In this document: in pieces, positions 30,761-41,617 of the stretch
Numbering within the stretch: position 1 is the first letter of the stretch
Layout: every line of letters starts with the position of its first letter
NCBI GenBank assembly: GCA_009760855.2
Contig: WPIO01000006.1
Location: forward strand, 5,432,501-5,496,500
Length of the DNA stretch: 64,000 nt
Direction: 5' to 3'
From: Cristatella mucedo
Taxonomy: Eukaryota; Bryozoa; Phylactolaemata; Cristatellidae
Notes under the pieces: model-generated
What the model was told of the DNA's origin: nothing
The model's database searches: none
What the model saw: only the letters and a program-made list of their open reading frames with translations
Translations under genes and position numbers: made by a program

Positions 30761-31269
30761 TGGCATTCAATCGTGATTATTAACATAGGTCTTCTCGACG
30801 TCTTGACCACTTTATCTCAAGAGAGTGGAGGTCCCAAGAGGCGCCTTTTAAGTTAATCTATGGATCCTGCAGTGTTTTCTGAAAGTGGTGTACGAGCCCA
30901 ATGACGGTAACCCGGGTTACCCTTGTAACCTGGGTGCGCACGGACCTACCCAAATATTGGTCAAAATTATATGCAAATAGACTAAAAATATCGGGCTCGT
31001 CGAGTTTTGTTCGTCAGCAGACAGACAGATTGTGCAAGTGTGCAGCGGTAATGAATAGATTCAGGTTAAGGATAAGACTTGATCACGAAAATTGAGCTCA
31101 TTTTTTCGAGAAATAGCTCAATATTGATGGCTGATTTGGTACTGAGCTGCTGATTCTTTCTTCAGGCGCCCCACAGAGCGTATCTGCACGCCTGGAGCAG
31201 CCTTCTGCATTGATGTTTTTTTATCTGCCACGAGTCTGCACTATATCGGATGCTGCCGCCAACGGCACG

Positions 31270-32114
31270 CCAATATTTTCACGATCTCGAAATCTAGGTG
31301 TCATATTCCAAAGCGACCTCTCGTTAGACGACAACATCAGCTCCACGGTCAAATCTACCTACTTTCAGCTTCATAACATTGCTAAAATTCGGGCTTGTTT
31401 AGATAAGGATACCACATCTAAGTTGGTCCATGCGTTCGTGACATCCCGTCTCGACTTCTGCAACTCACTGCTCGCTGGCCTACCGGCTTGTGCAATCAGG
31501 GATTGCAGCTGGTGCAAAACTCTGCAGCTAGGCTTGTCTGTCGTGAGCGTTGCCCCATTACTCCACTTCTCGCCAACCTGCACTGGCTACCAGTCAAGCA
31601 ACGGATTGACTTCAAGGTTTTGTCGCTAACTTTTAGGTCATTTCATTCTTTGGCTCCAGCCTTTCTCTCAGATATACTCCCCATCAGGCTAAGCATCGTA
31701 CCATCCGCTTTTCAAAATCCAACAGTCTACAAATACCTCCTGCAAACCTCAAATCCTTTGGAGACCATGCATTTAGTTCATGTGCTCCCAAAGCCTGGAA
31801 CTCCCTCCCGACCTGCATCAGAGCATCTCCAGACCTGACCCAATTTAAAAAAGAATTAAAAAACACACCTATTTAGGACAGCATTTAGTGGGTCCCTGTG
31901 ATTCGTCCTTGATGTGCTTATGGGTGCTGACACAGTGCATGCTGCCGCTAACCACATTTGCATGCTGACCCTGTGCATATCAACCCTAACCATGTTATTC
32001 ATTTTGCTTGTTTATCAAGCCTGATTGTACTCACCATTCACTTGCATTTCCCTTTGCAGCAAATGTAAAGCGCCTAGAAAGAGATTGAGTTCTCTGAGGG
32101 CGTTTTATCAAGTG

Positions 32115-32146
<32 letters not shown>
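31270..32146 (+). mobile_element. LINE-A, 5'-truncated, 3' end complete
   Basis: SRNLGVIFQSDLSLDDNISS, KIRACLDKDTTSKLVHAFVT and SRLDFCNSLLAGLPACAI, then a frameshift near 31498 (an AGG lost from the family's IRRLQL). It continues to the 3' hairpin and a long (ATT)n at 32115-32146. The abrupt start follows AACGGCACGCCAATATTTTC. Confidence 0.9.
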
Positions 32147-32560
32147 GTCCTCACTATCAGTGATACTAGCCAGGGGAGCAGTGGCGCCACTATTCCGAAC
32201 CTCCTGCATAACCTTTTCAGACCAGCGGGTGGCAATGAAGTTCCCGGGAAATGTTTCCAAGAACTTGCACACCAGTTTTATTGCGTTGTTAAGTACATCA
32301 TTTTTAAAATCTTTTATATCTTCGTTATAGCCTACCATAATGTGCATACTTTCACTGAGCTCTTACGCACACAGTTCTTCAAATTGCTTCGACATCATTT
32401 CGACGGTGCTGCTCTGAATCAGGTCAACGGCATTTTTGAATGTAAAACGCTATGCTTTTTAGGGCAGCTATCCGCAAAACAATTAATTCATTGCGATTCT
32501 GCTTTCGGAAAATCTGTCACCTGGGTTACTGCCATGATAGATGGTCAGACACCAGTGCTG
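32146..32560 (-). pseudogene. Unrecognised protein fragment with an acidic C-terminus
   Basis: Reverse strand frame: FTFKNAVDLIQSSTVEMMSK QFEELCA, stop, ELSESMHIMVGYNEDIKDFK NDVLNNAIKLVCKFLETFPG NFIATRWSEKVMQEVRNSGA, ending ITDSEDE and stop near 32150. One internal TAA near 32365 separates two halves whose composition looks protein-like. It is not one of the LINE families here and I do not recognise it. It could be the last exon of a decayed host gene or a transposon ORF. It ends within a few bases of the LINE-A tail on its left. Confidence 0.4.
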
Positions 32561-32631
32561 CTTTGTCGGAGCACAGCCAGTTAAGCAAGCCCAGTTTGTA
32601 CGGTCTAATAATTTATCGGTGTTTAGCCAGG

Positions 32632-32898
32632 GTACGGTGTATCTCCGTCAGTAACTCCACAAAGTCATAAAGACCATGTGGGTGTTACGTAGGAGAGTTT
32701 TGTATAGCGCACTCACAGCCTAAGCGGCTTTCGGTACGCATTCGGTAGCCAACAGACTTCGTCTCACGCAACAAAGAGAAAGTGGGAAGCATAGCAGAGT
32801 TAGGAGAGCAGTTGAGGTAGTGAGTAGCATAGAAGTAGCAGTTCAGGACCGCTGAAAAAGATGTGCCATAGTCGGCAGTTGGAGAGTAGATGTCGTTG
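32632..32898 (-). mobile_element. LINE-B 3' end
   Basis: GTATCTCCGTCAGTAACTCC, CAAAGTCATAAAGACCATGT, CTAAGCGGCTTTCGGTACGC and onward to GTAGATGTCGTTGCGTG. It stops where a GC-rich minisatellite begins. Confidence 0.92.
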
Positions 32899-32906
32899 CG
32901 TGGCCC

Positions 32907-33005
32907 GCCCTTGACCTGGGCTCGCAGGCCGGGCTGGCCCTTGACCCGGCCTCACAGGCCGGGCTCGCCCTTGACCCGGCCTCGCAGACCAGGCTCGACC
33001 TTGAC
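32907..33005. repeat. 30-bp GC-rich minisatellite
   Basis: Three units of 30 bp starting GCCCTTGACC and ending GGCCGGGCT(G/C), with a fourth partial unit. The unit is a multiple of three, so all frames stay open and give ten-residue repeats. No evidence that it is translated. Confidence 0.92.
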
Positions 33006-33009
33006 GCGA

Positions 33010-33215
33010 TGTAGCCCGCCTGTGGCGGGCAGGATGCGGCGAGCGGACGGAACAACAAATTGGACGTGGACGTATGGGTGAACGGCCGTGCGCTGGTTTC
33101 GCTGTCAGTGCCAGCCGAATACACGGTGGTTGAAGCCATCTCGCTGTTTCCGTGTCATTGCGCGTGTGCCACCAGAGTGTCAAGCTACAGTGTGGTCAAA
33201 GCACGTAAACTTAAC
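33010..33215 (+). other. Possible retropepsin-like remnant (weak)
   Basis: One + frame reads NKLDVDVWVNGRALVSLSVP AEYTVVEA. The pattern V.VNGR...(L)V......YTVV recalls Ty3/Gypsy aspartic proteases, but the catalytic D(T/S)G is absent. GC content is high compared with the surroundings. Offered only as a lead. Confidence 0.2.
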
Positions 33216-34043
33216 GCTTAAGTAGCTCAGCTAGCAGTAGTCAAGTCCATTGAAATAAGGATTTGCTTGAAATCAAAATTGGTATTCTCACATGAAAAAA
33301 GTTTAAAAAACATGCACAATCCATTTTGCTTTTGGCGTCCACTTGGCATTGGTGCCCTAGGACATCTGTTCCCCCTGCCCACCCCTTGCTAAGCCTCTGA
33401 GTGCAGGCATTATAACATTGGATAATTTCAATTATGATGACGCTTGTGCAGTGACGGTCGAGAGAGAAAATACCGACGCGATAGCCACGGAAAACTGAGA
33501 GTACTAAGTTTTTTTCCAACGAGTGGTTTCCTTGGTTTAGTTGACCAAACAAGCGGCTCAAGTTTCGGCGGGTCTCCCGCCGCGTCGCGTCGCTTTTCTT
33601 AGTTCGCTACTTGGATGGGCGCCAGTCTTACACACAAGGCGTACAGAGTCGGATTGCAGAGTGTCCCGACGCCAACGAGGGGAGCCGGCTGTATTGCCAA
33701 GTCTGGTCAAGAATGCGCACGTACGTTCCAGTTTTAGGTTGCTGCTAGATTTTTTTATGTGAATCCATATTAAATGTGCTAACGCCTGCTAGTATGCGTG
33801 CACTCGAGCATAAGTATAATGCTGCGCCACGTTCGGTAATGCCCATCGTCGCCGCAGGGTTTACGTGGTAAGCGACGATAGAGCTCGACGCAACAAATTA
33901 GAAGGATTCACACTTTAAATTGCACACGATTTCATGAGTATCAGTGATCGCCGCCGCCTATTTGCGAAGCTTCAGAGTGGCATTGCCAGCGTTGTGCTTG
34001 ATATTTATCTTAAGCTACTTTGGATTAGAGTGCTCTTTAAGAT
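33215..34043. other. Spacer without a supported gene
   Basis: 33541-33762 is open on + for about 70 codons (arginine-rich) without an ATG at its beginning. No recognisable domain or splice context. Confidence 0.4.
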
Positions 34044-34360
34044 AATGTAATGTAATGTATCTCCGTCTGTAGCTCCACAAAGTCATAAAGACCACGTGGG
34101 TGTTACGCAGGAGAGTTTTGTATGGCAAACTCTCAGCCTAAGCGGCTTTCGGTACGCATTCGGTAGCCAACAGACGTCGTCTCACGCAACAAAGAGAAAG
34201 TGGGAAGCATAGCAGAGTTAGGAGAGCAGTTGAGGTAGTGAGTAGCATAGAAGTAGCAGCTCAGGACCGCTGAAAAGGATGTGCCGTAGTCGGCAGTAGA
34301 AGAGTAGCTGTCGTTGCGTAAGAATTCTGGAAGCGAGTTCCACAGTCTAACAGTCTAACA
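34044..34360 (-). mobile_element. LINE-B 3' end
   Basis: It starts on the left with TAATGTAATGTATCTCCGTC and ends near GAAGCGAGTTCCACAGTCTA, followed by a small duplication (ACAGTCTAACAGTCTAACAC). Confidence 0.92.
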
Positions 34361-35117
34361 CAGTCCAACAGCAAACGGAGAGACGCCAGCCTGAGAGGCG
34401 TCTGCTTGAGCACCGAAAAAGTGAGAACATCGTAGTCGAGTCAGGAGAGCAGCCATTAAAGAAACGACTGCTGTCAGAGCGGACAGCGAGAGAGAAAGAT
34501 TTCGTCGGTGTAGCCTGCTAGACGCGAGCAGAAGGAAGGCCTTGACTCGAATGGCCAACGTGCGGGATGAGCTGATGCAGGTACGAAGCGCAATAGGGGT
34601 CCAACGAACTCCGACCGCTGTCTGTCTGTGCGCCTCTTCAAGCTCAGGAGGAGTCCAGGCAGCCTCTGGCAGCTCGTGGGCAGTGCTGCGCGAGAGCTCG
34701 TCGGCTGGCAATATGGCGGCCGGGACGATTGGCGAAGCCTGGCTTGGCAGCTAGCCATCGGCCAAAAAGAAAGCGACTTCAGCAATCAGGCTACGACCAT
34801 AAGGCATGGAGCGACAGCTGTCGAAAGACGACTGGGCGGTATGAATTCGCCTTAACGGCCACGAATGGGCGACATGGGCAGAATTTTGCAGTGGAAGGGG
34901 GACCGAGTCGTCGGCGGCTTCAACTGGATGCGGCGAATGGCGACTGACTAGCGACGAGTGACGCCTGAGCTAGCGAGCGAGGCCATGCTCAGCCACGGCA
35001 CTAATGACGACAAGCCTGGCCGCACAGCAAGCCCGACCCAGGACCCTGCCCAGTCAGAGGTGGCAGAAGGGACAGCCTCGGAGCTACGGCTGAGGCAGAT
35101 GGTGGTGCCATGCAATG
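34361..35117. other. GC-rich block of unknown nature between two LINE-B ends
   Basis: It is purine- and GC-rich compared with its flanks, with overlapping open frames on both strands: - 34355-34711 (118 codons), + 34542-34754 and + 34729-34947. None shows a known motif and several use no ATG. It is bounded exactly by LINE-B sequence in the same orientation on each side, so it may be foreign DNA carried or trapped by LINE-B, or an unrelated transposon. Confidence 0.5.
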
Positions 35118-35790
35118 CTAAGTATCTCAGTCTGCAGCTCCAAAAAGCCACAAAGACGATGTGGTTGCTACGGAGGGGAGCTATGTACAGAGCACTTACT
35201 GTCTTCTAAGCGGCTTTCGGTATGCATTCGGTAGCCAACAGACTTCATCTTACGCAAACAATAAATTCAGACGCAGAGCTGAGTCAGGAGAGCCGTTGAG
35301 GCAGTGAGTAACATGGAAGTAGCAGCTCACGACGGCTAGAAGAGGGTTTGTGCCACAGTCGGTTGCTGGTCCATAGATGTCGTTGCTTAAGAATCGTGGT
35401 AGTGAGCTCCAAAAACTAGGGCCTGCAGAGAAAAAGCTTTTGTCGCCAATGGTCTTAAAGCGGAGGAATATAGCAGCTAATTAATTGTCCATATATTACC
35501 TGAGGGCACGAAGAGGCTGTGACTGGTGCAGTTGGTCAGCTAGGTATTGAGGGGCCAAGTCGTGACGTGCCTTGTGGGTCAGCATAAGCACTTTGCTCTG
35601 TACGGGTTGATCAACTGGCAACTAAACTGGCTCTTTTAGCAAAGGATACACGTGGGAGAAACCTCTGGGATTTGAAAACTAGCCTTACTGCCATATTTCT
35701 AGCCAGCTGCAGTGGCCTAGTGGCTTTTTTCGGTAGCCCAGCCAGAAATTTTTTTAAAGTAATCAAGCCGAGAAAGAATTAAGGTCTGTC
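35118..35790 (-). mobile_element. LINE-B 3' end plus C-terminal ORF, decayed
   Basis: AAGTATCTCAGTCTGCAGCT, AAGCGGCTTTCGGTATGCAT, then the tail ORF region (GGGCCTGCAGAGAAAAAGCT, TTGTGGGTCAGCATAAGCAC) to about 35790, where the (LS)RLDYF equivalent is reached. Confidence 0.88.
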
Positions 35791-37740
35791 CGGTTCTGCC
35801 TTGGCTGGACTTGGCTGATTGTATTTCAGGTTTGTCTTGGTAGCTGAAAAAAGCCTTTAAACCTTTGCAGGTACCTTTAAAACTGGGTGCAAAACTTGGT
35901 CCGCAAATCCAAGAGGTTCGGCCACATGTTTCCTTCACTGATATAGCAGACGCAGATCACGGTTGGTCACTGGATACATGGACACATTTTAGCGTACGAT
36001 CCGAGAAGGCAGCTTTGGCTTGGCTCCTTGGCAGAGATCAAAAAGAGTCTAAGTGATACTGCATTTCTGAAGAAGGTGCAACCAATTTCGCAGGTTACCA
36101 GCATTTTTCAGGTGCCACTACCCAACTGCCGGACAGTATAACCACTAAAGCTTTTCGTACAGGATATAGTCGCGAGTTTTAAAATGTAACTAGGCTTGCA
36201 TTAAGTTGCGTGTGAAACAAATAAATGTGCACTTTCTCCGAGCCATTATTTAAGAGAATAAATATTTCCTAGTTACACGTGTTATAGCATCACCATCGCC
36301 GATGGTAAGTTTTGACTAAGGCATGTAAAAGGTTAAAGTGGCTGCTCTGAAAATACAATTTGAACGATTTATAGTTTGAACCTTTACACAAGCAATTCCT
36401 GTGGTAAATGCTTGTACTTAATTCATCTTGCTCTTGCATGCTGATCCAAAGTTGCTGATAACTAAACCACGAATATCTTGATTGTGCTTATTCGCGAGGG
36501 TGACTTTTTTCTAGGGATTCTCTCGTACCATCTGCACACGTTCCTACTGGTAAAAAGTATTATCAATAAGCTGTTGGAGTGCTTATTCTCACTGCAGGCT
36601 TCATTCTAAAGAGACTTTTGATCTCTTATGGCTAAATTTACGTACACACACTGTTGTATGACCCAAAACTGCTAATTTATTTTGATGCCCAGAAACTCTT
36701 TAATGAACTTGACTGCATCCTTGTTTATTATCTTGCTACTCGGAGTAATGATCACATTACACAGCACTGCTTCACAAAACTTTTGAACCATTTACAACCA
36801 TTTTAAAGGACAGAGCTCAAGATCGTCAAAAGTAAGAGATAGGCCACGTTCGAAAAAATTGAATTCTGCTTAGTCGACATAAAATACAACAACAAGGTAA
36901 AAACACGAGGCAGCGAACATGCCATTAGGGATGCCTAATAAATGGTACTTCGTAAAGAGCTAAGACTATCAACAATTCAATCTCAGCCGTGACAAGTGAT
37001 TGATAAATGACATTTTTAACATTTGCGCGAACTGGTAAATTAATGCTGCGGTTGGTAAGGGAACTAGCGCCATGCACGTACCGTGCTTTGAATAGTTCAA
37101 TGCATGGGTTTTAGAATTTATTAAAGCCGGCAATGTGTCGTATTTCTACTTTTTGGGAAGATTTTAGTGTTTCGCCACACTTCCCAACTTCGCACAGACT
37201 TGCACTTTCAATAGGCCAGTGTTTTGCCTCCACTGTAATGCTGTAAATACACGAGTAAAATTCTTAAATTCTCGAGATACATAGGCTAGGAATTTGACCC
37301 CGAAATTTGATTACGAAATTTTTCAATCCAATGGCGTTGTTCAATCTTATTAACGAACCTACACTTCTGAAACATAAAGTAGAGCTGTTTTACTAGATCG
37401 CTATTTAATGTTAGCCAAGTGCATCGAAGAAAACGGACAATAGCTGATATGCAACAGGTTTGACATCACGCAAGCGTGACCATTGGAAATAGAACGCGAC
37501 TGACCATCTCAGTAAATAAATTCGGGCTCTTTACAGACATATGGAAAATTAATCCTACACTAAGTACAGGTTAAGACCGTGCTTAAAGCCCAATCAAAAT
37601 GTCACTTTGGAAAGCCATTAAAACTACTCTGAATTTATTTCTATCCGAGTTAAATATTTTTTCGTGAATTCTTAATAGGGATCCTAATGATATTTCATGA
37701 GAAAGAGGCTGTAACGCAATCTGAAAAAAAGAATTTTTCA
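35790..37740. other. AT-rich spacer, no gene recognised
   Basis: Short frames only. 35865-36056 is open on + for about 63 codons but resembles nothing recognised. Confidence 0.55.
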
Positions 37741-37754
37741 GATAAACTGGCCAA

Positions 37755-38235
37755 GCTCAACACAGTTTGGCATTGTCAAGTATGCTTGCACAGTACTTTA
37801 TTGATCGACAAATAAATCACAGCTGCCACAAAGTATTAAGAATTCAAAGCCTTAAGATTTCACTACAAGCACCTGCTGTGGTCGATGCTGGGACCAGATT
37901 CATCGTATTTTTGCTTGCGGATCCACATTTGCTGAAAAGTGTAAAGTGAAGCCAAAATAAAGCCGCCAATCCAAACAGAATACTTCTTCTCAGACTGAGC
38001 AATGACCTTGATTTTCAATGTGCTGGGCGCCAGAGCAGTCATATCCTTCTGCATGCGATCACAAACACCCGGAAACATCGTGTTGCCACCTGGCATCGCG
38101 ATATTGGCATGCATGTCCTTTCCAATGTCCACGTCACATTTAATCATCGATTTGTACGTAATTTCGTTAATTCCTGCAGACTCCAGGCCCAAGGAAAGAA
38201 GGCCGAAACAGTGTCTCCGGACAGCGGAACAAATG
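37755..38235 (-). pseudogene. Actin pseudogene 3' fragment (copy 3)
   Basis: Reverse strand reads [80 protein letters not shown] and IDHSRCL, stopping at 37863. Its 3' flank resembles the other copies' 3' UTR (TTGAATTCTTAATACTTTGT) and holds AATAAA near 37800. Upstream, homology ends near 38235 at GGCAACCATTTGTTCCGC. Only the last third of actin is present. Confidence 0.9.
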
Positions 38236-38517
38236 GTTGCCTACCTACTACTACTACTACGTGTCGTTCCTTACCTAACACCATTAAACCTACTCGGAAT
38301 TACTGTCAAGTTAAATATTAATGAATGAATTCCTCGTGGAGCCCGTAAGCAAGTTTACAGAGTAGCTGTAATGCTATCTGGAAAGCTTGATTGTAGGTGA
38401 GTTAACCAGGCTCAGTACATTATGGCACAGACATGCTTGCACAACACCTCCTCAATGCTCGTTGAAACAATCAGAGCTAATACAAAGCATGAAGAATTCA
38501 AAGCCTTTTTAGAGGGA

Positions 38518-39595
38518 CTGTTTGTGGACGACTCTAGGACCAGATTTATCGTAGTCTTGCTTGCTGATCCACATTTGCTGAAAAGTGGACAGCGAAGCCA
38601 AAATAGAACCATCAATCCAACGTAGGTACCTCCTCTCACGTGGAGCCATGACCTTGATCTTCAGTGTGCTGGGCGCCAGTGCAGCCATCTCCTTCTGCAT
38701 GCGATCACAACTACTCGGAAACATCGTGTTGCCACCTGACATCACGATATCGGCATACAAATCCTTTCTAAAGTCCACGTCACATTTCACTATCGAGTTG
38801 TATGTACTTTTGTTCATTCCTGCAGGCTCCAGGCCCAAGACAGAAGGCCAAAACAGTGCCTCCGGACAGCGGAATCTTTCGTTGCCGATGGTGATTGCCT
38901 GGCATCAGGCATCTCATAGCTCTTCTCAAGAGACGAACTGCTCGAAGCCGTGGCCATCTTGCTATCGATATCAAGCGCCACGTAGCATAGCTTTTCTTTT
39001 ACGACACGCACAATGTCGCGCTCGGCCGTCGTGGTGAACGAGTAGCCTCGCTTCGTTAGAATCTTCATCAGGTAGTCGGTAAGATCGCGGCGGGCGAGAT
39101 CCAGACGCAGGATGGCATGAGGCAATGCATAACCTTCGTAAATCGGCATGGTGTGTGTGTGACGCCGTCACCAGAGTCAAGTACGATGCCAGTGGTGCCA
39201 CCAGATGCATACAGCGACAGCACGGCTTGAATAACTATGTTCATCGCTGCCGGGTTGAACGTCTCGAACATGATCTGTGTCATCTTCTCGCGGTTCGCCT
39301 TTGGGTTGAGGGGAGCCTCAGTCAGTAGCACTGGGTGCTCTTCGGGTGGGACGCCAAGCTTGGTGTAAAACGTGTGATGCCAGATCTTTTCCATGTCGTC
39401 CCAGTTGGCAACGATGCCGTACTCGATAGGATACTAAAGCGTTAGAATGTCCTGCTTGCTTTGTGCTTCGTCACCAACGTCGTTGTCTTTCTGACCCATT
39501 CCAGCCATGACTCTCTGCTCGAACAAGCTGGATTTGATACGAACTCACTTAGCAGGCAAGAGTTAACCTACAAGCCTCATAATAAACAGTGAACA
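38518..39595 (-). pseudogene. Actin pseudogene, exon 2 with remnant intron (copy 2)
   Basis: Reverse strand: MGQK, then [40 protein letters not shown] and [13 protein letters not shown] tract two bases longer than expected shifts the frame. Then [20 protein letters not shown] and [20 protein letters not shown], followed by another shift near 38830-38900. The last part is [20 protein letters not shown] to [10 protein letters not shown], with stop near 38509-38518. A TAA interrupts the N-terminal part near 39435. The end of the intron is recognisable to 39595 (GCCTGCTAAGTGAGTTCGTA), where a LINE-A tail cuts it. Exon 1 was not found. Confidence 0.9.
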
Positions 39596-39599
39596 ATAA

Positions 39600-40225
39600 T
39601 AGTAGTAATAATAATAATAACGATAATGCATTGCATCTAGTGCGCTCAGAGAACTTAATCTTTTTCTAAGCACTCTTTCTTTGCTGCAAAGGAAGCACGA
39701 TTGAATCGTTAGTGGGAGCACGCTCAATACAAATCAACATTAACGTGGTTACAGGCGACATGCAGCGGGACGGCATGCAAGTATGGTCAGTGGAAGCATG
39801 CACGATGTTAGCACCCACGAGCACATAAAGGTCAAATCACATGGACCTACTAAATGCTGTTGCTGTAAATGATAGATGCGTTTTAGTTTCTTTTTAATTT
39901 TTGTCAAGTCAGGAAATGTCGCAGCGAAAGTGGGGACTAAAATCCATGCTTCACGAGCATACGAAATATAGGCACGGTCCCAAAGAGATTTGAGGCTCTT
40001 ACGGGGTATAGGTAAACGATCAAATAATTAGATACCGAAAAGCGAGCGGCACGATGATTAGTCTGGGGCGGGAAAAGACCCGATAGGTCGGCTGCAGCCG
40101 AAGAATGGAGGGATCTAACAGTAAGTGGCAAAACCTTGAAGTTGATGAGTTCCTTGAATTTGAGACAGTGCAGGTCGGCGAGAAGTTTTGTGATGTGGCA
40201 ACTGCGATGCTAACCATAAGACTGT
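39600..40225 (-). mobile_element. LINE-A, 5'-truncated, in the actin copy 2 intron
   Basis: (TAA)n at 39601-39625, decayed 3' hairpin (GCGCTCAGAGAACTTAATCT), C-terminal ORF in pieces (LPLTVRSLHSSAAADLSG), ending at GATGTGGCAACTGCGATGCT. It separates the actin exon 2 region from whatever was upstream. Confidence 0.88.
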
Positions 40226-40732
40226 CGATGCACAATCAGTCCTGATCTTGTGTATGCTTTTTCAAGCTTTCGCTTAGTAGGCCTAGCTAGTTTGATGTCT
40301 ATGGTAAACCACAGGTAATCTGGTCGAGGGCCCACATTGCTCTTAGTCAGAGGTGCAAACCCGTCGAACTAGTGTCGTGCTGTAACAATCTACCAATGAT
40401 GACAGGTCAGAAGGGGAACTGAGCAGCAGAGGCAAAGCAAATATTCTCGCACCGGCAGCATCGATGTCAAGGGTCTTGAGATTTCACGACTCACAGGTGA
40501 TATAAGATGAGGAGAAGGAGAAGGAGAAGTGGCAGATATTGTAGACTACAAAAGTCTGAGATAGTGGTAGACTTAGTGCCGGGCAGGCGATGGACTACTG
40601 CCACCGTCGGTAGCTTGTGGTCGGGTGAAATCAGGACGACAGATTCAAAAAACTGCTCAATGGTACTCCTAACGGCTTCAAGTCGAATGTCAAGCATGTG
40701 AGAATAGCGACTCCACATACAGTTTTAATTGA

Positions 40733-40738
40733 AATAAA
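40733..40738 (+). terminator. Possible poly(A) signal AATAAA (+)
   Basis: GAAATAAAGATG lies 32 bases after the stop of a 64-codon + frame (40507-40701, beginning MRRRRRRSGR). That frame is not recognised and may be chance. It faces the - strand signal at 40775-40780. Confidence 0.3.
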
Positions 40739-40786
40739 GATGTGAAAGAAGAAGAAACGAGTCGTGGTTGCCTCTTTATTCCTCAT

Positions 40787-41032
40787 TCAGTTTACCGATT
40801 TCAACTGTGTTTCAGTCAAGTCGTGAACTTTTTCAGAAACAAGCTTCTTTATTAATGCGGGTCGACTCCAAAACGAGCCAGCATTCCCATTCTGGGCGTC
40901 AAGTTGAGCCGCCGCCGTAGTTTTGATAGGCCTGGTGACCACTGAGCTAGGGAGATTCACGGCAACGCTTAAGGGAGAACGAGCTGAGCGGTTCGAGACA
41001 ATGCTAGGAATGCCAAACGAGCGGGCACTCAT
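40787..41032 (-). CDS. Small hypothetical protein or terminal coding exon, 81 codons
   Basis: It starts at ATG 41030-41032 after a GC-rich leader and reads MSARSFGIPSIVSNRSARSP, then LSVAVNLPSSVVTRPIKTT, ending SFWSRPALIKKLVSEKVHDL TETQLKSVN, TGA. The N-terminus is rich in Ser, Arg and hydrophobics and poor in acidic residues, like a mitochondrial presequence. The C-terminal half looks like a short amphipathic helix. AATAAA on the same strand (40775-40780) lies six bases past the stop. No family was recognised. It sits in the right duplication arm in a segment with no counterpart on the left, so it may be an inserted gene or retrocopy. It could also be chance. Confidence 0.4.
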   Translation of the reverse strand: MSARSFGIPSIVSNRSARSPLSVAVNLPSSVVTRPIKTTAAAQLDAQNGNAGSFWSRPALIKKLVSEKVHDLTETQLKSVN

Positions 41033-41389
41033 CTCGCAGCTAAACCGCTTAACAACTGGCGTCTCAGCTGGCGGCCCCGGCCTCCGCGACGGCTCCGGGG
41101 CGCCTTTCCTTCGTCAATGCAAAGGTCACGGATTTTGGCAACACCAACATAATCTAGGAATCCATCCAAACTACGCCATCGTAGCGATAAATACGCATGA
41201 TCGTAACGAACGCCCAGCGTTACCAGCAGCCGGCGTATCTCACGCCGCCATAAGAATTTATTTTCAAATAGCGTTCAGCGATTGCTAAGTACGCAGCAGA
41301 ACAAGACTAGCAACCAAGCTAGAATGCGGAGAGCGCATTCTTGATTTTTACAGAAATTAAAACTACACTGCGACACTAGCCGACGTAGA

Positions 41390-41617
41390 ATGCAATGTAA
41401 TATCTCAGGCACGCGGCGGCGGCTTCCCATACCCGGTGTCTTCGTCTCCCGACGAGCGAAGGAAAAGCAGCCCAAGCGGGACATCATAGTCGGGGTCATC
41501 TCGGGGTCATATCATCCGTCTGACCTCATTAAAGGATCTGATCAATTCCTCGATGTTGATATTGGAGTAACAACACTTTTGTCATCGTTTCATCATTTTC
41601 TCATCGCAAGTGCCGAG
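41390..41617 (+). CDS. Candidate first coding exon, unknown product
   Basis: It starts at ATG 41390 and reads MQCNISGTRRRLPIPGVFVS RRAKEKQPKRDIIVGVISGS, ending FHHFLIASAE. It then meets a strong donor, GAG|GTAAGA, in phase 0, with a stop six bases beyond. The same donor context (GCAAGTGCTGAG|GTAAGA on -) survives in the left arm at about 19860, where the frame above it is broken by a TAA. In both arms it points away from actin. No matching second exon was found, so this is a lead only. Confidence 0.3.
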
